Below are positions 57,201 to 64,000 of a DNA stretch of 64,000 nucleotides, piece by piece. A program made the translations under genes and the position numbers. The stretch comes from Magicicada septendecula (taxonomy: Eukaryota; Arthropoda; Insecta; Hemiptera; Cicadidae): NCBI GenBank assembly GCA_034769895.1, contig CM068373.1, positions 24,104,620 through 24,168,619 of the forward strand, read 5' to 3'. The first letter of the stretch is position 1. Every line of letters starts with the position of its first letter. The notes beneath the pieces were generated by a model. The model was given only the letters and a program-made list of their open reading frames with translations. It was not told where the DNA came from and made no database searches.

Positions 57201-57621
57201 TTCGGCGCAATATGTCGCATCCTATCATGATGTTGAAAGGTAATCCGGCTGCAACAAGAAATATCATATCCACACTAATGCCCTGACTTTTGACATTGAG
57301 GGATACCTGCTTTCTCATGGTCTTGTTCTGTCGGCCGGTAGCTCCTACAAGTACAATGTTATTAATAGGTAGTACCGGTAAGTTTTTATGGCATTCCTGC
57401 TGTATCCGGTCCAATTCATTTCGATTTATTATGGAGACATTGGCTCCAGTGTCTATCATTATAGGAACAGAAATACCTTCAATTTCTGCGATTATGTATA
57501 TTATTTCATTATCATTATTTTTAATATTAAGCTCACTTTCTTCTAATAGGTCCTTACGGATGTCCTTCAAATAATTGCTGTATATTATGGTAAAATTTTT
57601 TCTGTTTTTCTTCACATTCAT
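54286..57621 (-). CDS. pol: Gypsy-B Pol: protease, RT, RNase H, integrase, 1111 residues
   Basis: A single long minus-strand frame. Domains in order: aspartic protease with IDTGANVSII at residues about 56-65; reverse transcriptase about 270-440 with KQKKNGKVRLCLDAREIN, WQVELHPASRQYMAF, FKRLPFGLVNSV and YVDDLL (YVDD at 56365-56376, residue about 416); RNase H about 540-690 with NCDASNISLG, TEKELLSVVFA and RTDHKSI; integrase with H-H-C-C zinc segment (HLRYGH..CMICQLVK), then LDICGPF, ITDHGTQF and NPAERVLREV as the D, D and E blocks; a C-terminal KVLLKNRELPSTLEG..YTGPYLII segment. The order RT, RNase H, integrase is Ty3/Gypsy. The length is full for the family and no interruption is visible. Read after gag by frameshift or separate initiation, as is common in the family. 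Confidence 0.95.
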   Translation of the reverse strand: MNVKKNRKNFTIIYSNYLKDIRKDLLEESELNIKNNDNEIIYIIAEIEGISVPIMIDTGANVSIINRNELDRIQQECHKNLPVLPINNIVLVGATGRQNKTMRKQVSLNVKSQGISVDMIFLVAAGLPFNIMIGCDILRRNSAIIDLCRGKVSLFTEGSTWIANLTDNKTLDSRQLLDHQNKVNYLSNHSTNNKPVHKDSEEDLWKQKIQEIRNFQCHNTDEQLTEDQRNQLVEIYEKYRAVFSDEPGKIRNYQCSIRFREPVEFNGKSYPIAQSLKEAVRSEIQNMIRRDIIESSQSPYTSPIVAKQKKNGKVRLCLDAREINKMIINDRTSPGEIDEILKRFHGTRFITTWDTVCGYWQVELHPASRQYMAFIFEGRNYQFKRLPFGLVNSVAVFVACMDHILGPEALQFTTVYVDDLLITSTSWEEHCYRVEYVLKKLAENNVTLKLDKSKLIAKEVQFLGFQLNSQGITPSTEKVDAIQRFPTPKNRRQLQSFLGLCNYYRKFQNNYSELTAQFQYQLSSKNKWRWGQEQDETFKSIKEKFLDAVMLNHPDFNRPFFLNCDASNISLGSTLYQEDESGNHLVVSFASRTLNQCEKNYNVTEKELLSVVFACGKFRTYILGYPVTVRTDHKSISFLRRCKLSHGRLTRWVLALQEYDIQWEYVPGSKNVVADVLSRVNLEEQTFEGEKESILKIYNIIKDRSDLEKIVQDISKHQQSDPKLNSIKLRLSNQDDTINKFYCIHNGILFIKTSLDEDVWKIMIPTTIEKDIILDYHLRYGHMGAMKVIKAIEENCHIKSINRKTRNYLKTCMICQLVKTNNERKEGMMIPITSQAKLEKVFLDICGPFPRSGGRHRYKYIVIMMDHFTKFTKLYPVNRATTLKTLEIITNHYIPEVGSPTSIITDHGTQFKGWRWRNTLNTLGIKTYKTSVYHPSSNPAERVLREVGRILRTYCYNQQKKWQEYLLATEEFLNLSYHTAIGTTPYTAMYERPPPREIQDIIEFPRSQEYKFNRIRFYNKLSEDQERRKNKYQKAVKKIIRYEVGEKVLLKNRELPSTLEGITKKLLLLYTGPYLIIKNNNNNTYVLKDIISNKVKGTYNQLSIKKYLEDS

Positions 57622-57674
57622 ACCTACTTGATTAAACCCAGCAGATTGGAGCAGTAAAGGGTCATTAGATTTTA

Positions 57675-60040
57675 TTACTGCCTCCGTTCGTTTAAATGTT
57701 CCGCTTCATTACGGATCAGGCCGTTGGAAGCGTCAGCTTGAAGTCCTGAGGCTGTTTCGTTTGGTTCTGCTCGATCGTCTGGTTGGGCTTCTGTCACAGG
57801 TAGTCTTCGCTGATTATCCAAGCTGGAACTACGTCTGGGCTCGTACTCTCTGTACCTATTACTTCCCTGACTCCCTTGGAAAGTCTCGTACTCGTAGTAT
57901 CGGCTCCTTCTTTGAGGCTGGTACCTCCTGTGTCCACTGCCTTCTGCTCGGATGTAGTTAACATTAGGTCGATATGCCCTGTAATTGTGGTTACCTCCAC
58001 TTGGGTAATTTCGGTTATAATTACCATGATAATTATTATTATTAGAAAGGTTGGGGTTCCTCTGACCATTTGGAACATAGTTACTATTATGATTATAATA
58101 ACCGTGGTTATCTTGTGGACGGCTATTATTATTATTATTATTATTATTATTGTTGTGGTTGTTGTTATTATTATTTATGCGAGGAATATTACTATTATTA
58201 TTATTATGGTTAAGCCTCGGCAAATTATTGTTATTTCTAGGGTTATAATTGTACTCGGCATTATTCCGATTTGCGGAGTTATAATTATTATTATTACCCA
58301 CATTCTGCCGATTATTATTATTATTATTCAAATTACTGTTGTTATTCCTTGGTTCTGGCTTTTCATACCTCCTGCGACTTTGACGGTAATAGTCTTCGTG
58401 CTCGTACATCTCCAAAAGCTCGGTCATGGCTTGCACCGTTTTTATTTGACTGTTTCGTCTGGCTCTGATAATATCCTCCTCGTAGTGGTATGAGAGTTTG
58501 CTGACCAGGCATTCTTCCGGTATTCGGGGCTCTAGATGTTTGGCCACGCACACCTTTCCCAAAAAGTACGCCGTTAAAGTTTGGTTTCCATAAGGGTTGT
58601 ACTTCCCATGACATATCCCGTCTCTGGCGATATTTTGCGTTGATTCCGACCAATATTTGGCTTTGAATAGCCTTCTGAATTGTTGATAGTCGGTCACCTC
58701 GTCTCTTATTGCCATCCACCAATTGTCTGCTATTTCCTTGAACGATTCGTCCAGCACCTCTTTATTTCCCTCCAGCGATTACCTCTGTGTTTGGCAAAGT
58801 ATTCCTCAATTCTTGCTAGGAATTCCATGGGTTTATTTTTATAAAACCTGAAGTTAATCCCTTCACGATTTTCACTGTTGGGACAACTGGTAATGGTTGT
58901 CGGTCGACTATGGAATAGGTCTATATCGGTCTGGTTCTGTCGTACCTGACTGTTGATACTGGTCACAGCAGCTTCTATGCCGTCACATTTTTCTGTGAAT
59001 CGGTCCTGCACTCGCTCCCAGTCTTCCCGTGTTTCCTTTAGTTTTTCCTCCAATGTCTTCCTAGTCGTTTCTTCAATGGTGTTAACCTTCGTATTTATTT
59101 CTGTCCTGATACTCCGTACTTCTTGTTCGGTTTGACTCCATTTTTCGTCAGCTCTGGTAACCCTTTGTTCGATTACCGTTATTTCCTCTTCTACCTTCTT
59201 GCTGATTGTCTCATTGTTTTCAGCTATCTTCTGGCTCAATTCTTCCTTCAATATTTCCATTCTTCCGTCTAACCGGTTCATGTTCTCTTGGTTTGTCTCC
59301 TTCAATTCTTCTCTCAATTGCTGACTATTGCTTTCCATTTTCTGATTTGTTTCTTCCATCCTCTTGTTGGTTTCTTCCAGTTTTTGGCTTATCTGGGTTA
59401 ATTCCTCTTTCGACTGTTTATTGTCAGTCTTTATTTCCTCCATTTTCTCCTCAATTTTCTGGATATTTTCTTCCATTAATAATTTATTTTCGTTTTTTAA
59501 TTCGTCCATTTTCTCCTCCATCTTCTTACTGTTTACTTCCATCTTCTCCTCCATCTTCTTGCTAGTATCTCCAATTTTATTACTTAATTCCTCTTTCAAT
59601 TGTTGGTTATCATTTTCCAGCTTCTTACTATTTTCTTCCATCTTCTCCTCCATCTTCTTACTATTCTCCTCCATCTTCTCCTCCATCTTCTTACTGCTTT
59701 CTCTTAATTCCTCCTTCAATCGCAGGTTATCACTCTTCATTTCCTTACTATTTTCTTCGATTTTCTTGTTGGTATCTCCGATTTTATTACTCAACTCTTC
59801 CTTTAATTCTTCCTTCGTTGTTTTAAATTCTCGGAGTAACATCTCCATCATTTGATCAAATTTTGTATCTTCCTTTGCGGTGGATTTCTCCGGCTGTTCC
59901 TTCTGTGGTGCAGGCTTATTTGGTTCTGCTGGCGGTAACATTAACTCCACATCTTCCACTGGTGTCGCTTCTTTATCCTCCATGTTTATCTCCTGCTCGG
60001 CCTCCATAGCCCTTTTTCTTGATGTAGCTCTCCTGTGCAT
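57675..60040 (-). pseudogene. gag: Gypsy-B gag region: coiled coil, capsid-like core, Asn-rich tail
   Basis: Minus strand, beginning about 130 bp inside the right LTR. In order: an acidic, Pro-rich N terminus; a long E/K/N/M coiled coil with 11-residue iterations of the type KKMEEKMEENS (DNA about 59500-59720); the NREGINFRFYKNKPMEFLARIEEY capsid block shared with Gypsy-A; MLDESFKEIADNWW, FKAKYWSE and PEECLVSKLSYHY; then an Asn-rich tail encoded by AAT/AAC runs (about 58040-58330) and Arg/Tyr/Gly-rich end. No CCHC knuckle. The reading frame has about one break, so this copy's gag is probably not intact although pol is. Confidence 0.85.
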
Positions 60041-60167
60041 CTCGCTCCCTCTTCCGACCTGTTGACCGTTGCCAAGCTAAAAATAGGAAATTGGACAATC
60101 GTCCTTATTTTATAACACTATTATCTCCTATTTAAAGCCCAATATTATCTCCTGTTGGGCGCCAATT
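60041..60167 (-). other. Gypsy-B leader with lysine-type primer-binding site
   Basis: In element orientation the LTR end (AATATTACA) is followed by AAT and TGGCGCCCAACAGG (about 60153-60166). TGGCGCCCAAC is the primer site complementary to the 3' end of insect tRNA-Lys, common in Ty3/Gypsy. Gag starts about 110 bp further. Confidence 0.8.
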
Positions 60168-63100
60168 TGTAATATTGATTAAATATTACAAATATAAATA
60201 AAAATTAAAATTAAATTGAAATATATAGAGATATATTGTGTGTGTATCTTTGGTGATAACAAAGGTATTGTGCTCTTCCTTTAGCCCCACTAGTTGGGCA
60301 AGCCAATTTGTAATATAATAAAAATATTACAAATAAAAATAAAAATAAAAATTATGAACGTTTTAATAAGCTCCTTCTTTGGAAACGCCAATTTGTAATA
60401 TAATTATTACAAATAAAAATAAAAATTGAATTGGATTGGTATGTGTTGATACGTATTGATATTTTGTTTATCACTGGGTCAGTCTGACTCCTTAAAGTCC
60501 CACTGTTAGGCTAGTCAAATTGTGATATAATTTCAAATGTAATAATAAATAGAATATAGAAATATTGATGATAAGAATATGTTATAACTAGGTGTGTTTG
60601 ATTGATAAATAATAAATACATCAAACTTTAAAAATTCTGCAAATATTTTTTCTCGTTCTTGTATAGAGTTTGTTGGAATGATTTAATTTAATTAATTAAC
60701 AATTAATTAATTAGTTGAATTTGTAATTTCCTTCTATATCTATTCTCTCAATGTGAATTATGTTTTTGCTTAATAAAAAATAATAATAACATTAATAGTA
60801 GAAATAAAAACTATGCTGGTAACTGAATACTGATTTGCGTTTATTCATTCAAAATTGTGCGCCAGTCAGACTGCGCATGTCCCAGGCACTGGCAAATATT
60901 CGCCACAGTCGGCAGTGAGAAAGGTTAACAAATATATTTTTTACAAGTTTAAATTTATGGTTCTTTGAACGAGTCGAAATGGTCAGAGGGCAAGGAACAA
61001 GATACATTTAACAGGTATTCTTAAACTAAATGTTAACATCTGAAATAGAACAGAATTATTATTACAATTGTCAATTAGAAAGAAATTATTTAAAATTCGA
61101 ACCAAGTCGAAGAAATGACGTCACTCTGCTCCAGGTAGCACTGGTCCGTCGTCTTTATAGAAATTCAGCAATGGCCGCCGTCTGCTCGTTTTAACTACTA
61201 TGACGCCGTTGGAATTGAAGATCTTCTCCCACAGAAATAAAACGATGTTCCCTTTTTCTGCAAAGTGGTGTTGGTCCAAAATATTGTGTTGAATGTCCCC
61301 TCGTCGTCTGCGATGTCGAATTCTGGATGGATCTCTTGTGTAGTGTGATGTTCAAATATGTGTGTTGGTTCTTTGTGAATTCGTTCCCAAAAATTGTTTC
61401 AAAATGGCTGTCGATTTTTGGTGTTGCGTTCTATGGTGTTATTCTGTGTTTTCGGAAACTTGTGAAGTGTTAGACATAGATAAATAATATTATTTCACTT
61501 GTTAGTTCATCACCGTTACACGGTGTAACCACACTTGGTTTTAATATAAATTATTTGGTTTTCAAAACTCCACTAATACATTTTTCAACTGTTCAGCTTT
61601 GCGATTAACAATAGACTAAACGACGCAACGTCGTCGTTTTAGGGCAATTTGTGGTATGTCTTTTTCCTCTTCATATTGTTTAATTATAAAATATCTGTCT
61701 AAGACTTGTTTCACTATCTAACTATACATAACAAGTTTTATTATTTTTTAGTGTATTTCAAATATTTCTTAATTTTACATGAATCTAACTATTCAGTAAT
61801 ATTGATTATTTAATTTTACATCTTTTGATATATAGCTGGGTTTGTTTCAAACTCATTTAAGCCCAAAAATTACAATTTTAGATAATAATTGTATTCCCCA
61901 TATTTTGTACAAATTCAGTGTTTTAAAGGTTTTTATTTGTTTTTTCGGTATAATATTTCCATGGAATACACCTAATAACTCCGTAATTACTTTGTTGTTA
62001 ATAATTTGGTTATTAAAACATTTCAATATTGATTAATTTGCTGTTTAGTCTGATTTGATTACTATCATAAGCCTATTTTTGACTGTTTCCAAAAGAAGTT
62101 AGTTTTCTTTCTTTTGTCATTCTATTTGCTATTAACTGTATCTGTATTAATTATATTTTCAATTTCTGTATTGTATGTATTGAATTCTATTCCTATTACA
62201 TAGATTAATTCTTTGATAGATAGTTTTTTTGGTTTATAGGCCATTCTGTGTTTACAAACATAGTGTCTTGGTGGGTCTGTTTGTACATTATACATGGTTT
62301 ACTGATTTGAATAAAACTATTACATTTTTATGCCCTACTTGCCTCTCTGACTTACACAATGGAAAATTAAATGACATGATTTTAATTACAATAGAATATC
62401 TTGTATCTACTAAACTTTCTTTATACTAATAACATCATTGAACCATAACATGAACATCTTATGCCTAATTTTAACAAAAACATCTTATTATCAACTATTT
62501 TCCATATATCACCTAATTTTAACAAAAACATCTTATTCCTATTATTTTTTCCTGTATCATCAAATGATAACAACATAGCTTATCCTAGACATAATTTAAT
62601 TAGAAAACATAAAAAACTCCTATTACTAGTAACACTGTCAGTCACTAACTGTCTTGTGTATGTATTATTCTTATGAAAACACTTTAACTGTGATAAAAAA
62701 AAACTCGTGTATCTATTTACACCTTACATCTAAAATATTATTTAATTAATAATAAATAATAAACATCTTAATATTAGGCATACCTTCAGTTATGAACTGT
62801 CCTTTGGTATTTTTGTCCTCACCATTTATTTAGTTATAATTAAAGAAAACATTTTATATGTAATAGTCCTTCTTATATCTAATTTAAAACTCTTATTACT
62901 AGTAATGTTGTCAGTCCTTAGACTGTCTTTCATTTCAATGGTTTTATTATTATTATTCTACACTCATGGTAGTCTTTTTATAATACTTAAACCTCATTGA
63001 AGATTTTTTCATAGATTTTTTAACTATGTTTCTCACTGTACTCTCTGTAGTTCCTTAATTTTGTTATCTCACTTCACTTTATTGTATTCTACACTCTGGT

Positions 63101-64000
63101 AGTCTTTTTAGTGAGTTCTACTCTATGGTAGTCTCTTTTGACATATTTTTTGACATGTTACACTTACAACTAATATACAATTTGTTTTTATAGTATTGTA
63201 TCTTGTAACTTGTTTGGGGTTTACCTATATCGGTTTCAATTTTGTCTCATGGTATTTATTATATGATTAACATTTTGTTTTGGCATATCTCTTCCTGTTT
63301 CTGGTCTCTTTGTAGGAATCTTGATATGTTTTGTCCCTTCTTCAAATATCACATTAGTAGTTTCCTTATTAAAATGGTTTCATGACAGATTATTTCCTTT
63401 TTTATGGTCCTTCCCTTTTTTGTACTGCTTCCCCAATCTACTGGGTATACTGCTGGTTTAACTGGTTTTTTCATAGTAGGTTATTTTAATTAATGGTTTT
63501 CTTTATTATCTTCCATTTTTATTAACATTTTATAGACTTAATTATACAGTTTCTAGGGTAATCCTTAAACAATTTATTCTTCTCACTCACTATGGAACTT
63601 TCTCTTTTATTCATGTAACATTAATTCAAATGTTTAGTGTGATAATTTTGTTATGTTACATATGCTCTCCTGTAAAAGTGATTAGTTCAGATCATACTCT
63701 GTATGGATGAAATAATTACTACTAATTCTTTTGTATTTACATTTCTCCGTGATTAGATGTTTTCACTTTATATACCTTCTTTTTCCACCATTGCTTCCTC
63801 TCAGCTGATGTGTATCTCCTTCATTAGTTTCTTTTTTCATTGATAAGTGATCTTAAATCTTGTGTATAACATTATCATTTTATATTCCTTCTTATTTGGT
63901 GCTTCCTCACCAGTATGTTTACTCCCTAACATTCCCTAACAAATTAATTGGAACAGTTCAGAGTGGCACTTTTGGCTTCAATCCCTGCTGTCCAATACTT
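60168..64000 (-). repeat. Gypsy-B 5' LTR (truncated by window end)
   Basis: Partner of 49383-53215, the same at every position I compared except one. Carries the same TATA at 61152-61159 and the same internal primer-site-like units at about 60282, 60375 and 60490. Confidence 0.92.

Larger units (their letters stand above)
49383..64000 (-). mobile_element. Gypsy-B: young, long-LTR Ty3/Gypsy element (runs off window)
   Basis: The direct repeat starting TGTAATATTGATT at 49383 recurs at 60168 with a constant offset of 10,785 bases to the window end, so no length differences exist over 3.8 kb, and I noticed only one substitution. Between are, on the minus strand, gag and an open pol with all Ty3/Gypsy domains. 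Its gag and pol tail are related to those of Gypsy-A. The left flank is an alternating (GT)/(TA) tract. Near-identical LTRs indicate a recent insertion. It looks almost whole, with about one break in the gag region; the far end of the right LTR is outside the window. Confidence 0.93.

Noticed and set aside
57876-58493. 205-residue Ile/Val-rich plus-strand frame
   Set aside because: Shadow of the AAT/AAC-encoded Asn-rich gag tail on the other strand.

Overview
This is a repeat-dense, AT-rich animal window that looks like insect DNA. The reasons are an imperfect tract of TTAGG (the common insect telomere repeat), BEL/Pao and Ty3/Gypsy elements, Penelope-like elements (PLEs) with GIY-YIG endonucleases, and many 5'-truncated LINE tails ending in GAA or GAT microsatellites. 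The density suggests a large, transposon-rich genome, perhaps a hemimetabolous insect; the species assignment is inference. I see no convincing host protein-coding gene, tRNA, rRNA or CRISPR array. Everything with coding signal belongs to a mobile element.

Layout. 1-545 is the end of a PLE on the minus strand. 561-16750 is a Ty3/Gypsy-type LTR element (Gypsy-A, plus strand) with unusually long LTRs (left copy about 2.9 kb), an open 731-residue gag and almost no pol. A BEL/Pao element (8686-16246, minus strand) is nested in its right LTR, with a 5-bp target duplication. 16765-33430 holds PLE fragments, LINE tails, two copies of an LTR-like repeat of about 0.5 kb, a hAT transposase remnant and a second hAT-like terminus. 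33431-49382 holds a foldback palindrome of about 0.57 kb, microsatellites, the TTAGG tract, more LINE tails (three copies of one family at 42.3-45.6 kb), a Polinton-type integrase remnant, and three back-to-back inverted repeats (47.0-48.0 kb) built from PLE ends. 49383 to the window end is a second, young Ty3/Gypsy element (Gypsy-B, minus strand) with near-identical LTRs of more than 3.8 kb, a gag region and a long open pol; its right LTR runs off the window.

The most unusual signals are three. (1) About a dozen hammerhead-ribozyme-like motifs (CUGANGA, a stem II with compensating sequences, then GAAAC) sit at PLE ends, often as head-to-head inverted pairs. (2) Primer-binding-site-like units recur inside the 3' part of the Gypsy-B LTR, with a similar internal site in the Gypsy-A LTR, as if these giant LTRs grew by capturing the primer site and leader. 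(3) The nested BEL has more diverged LTRs than its host element, the reverse of what nesting predicts. No gene network is present; the window is a layered record of insertions.
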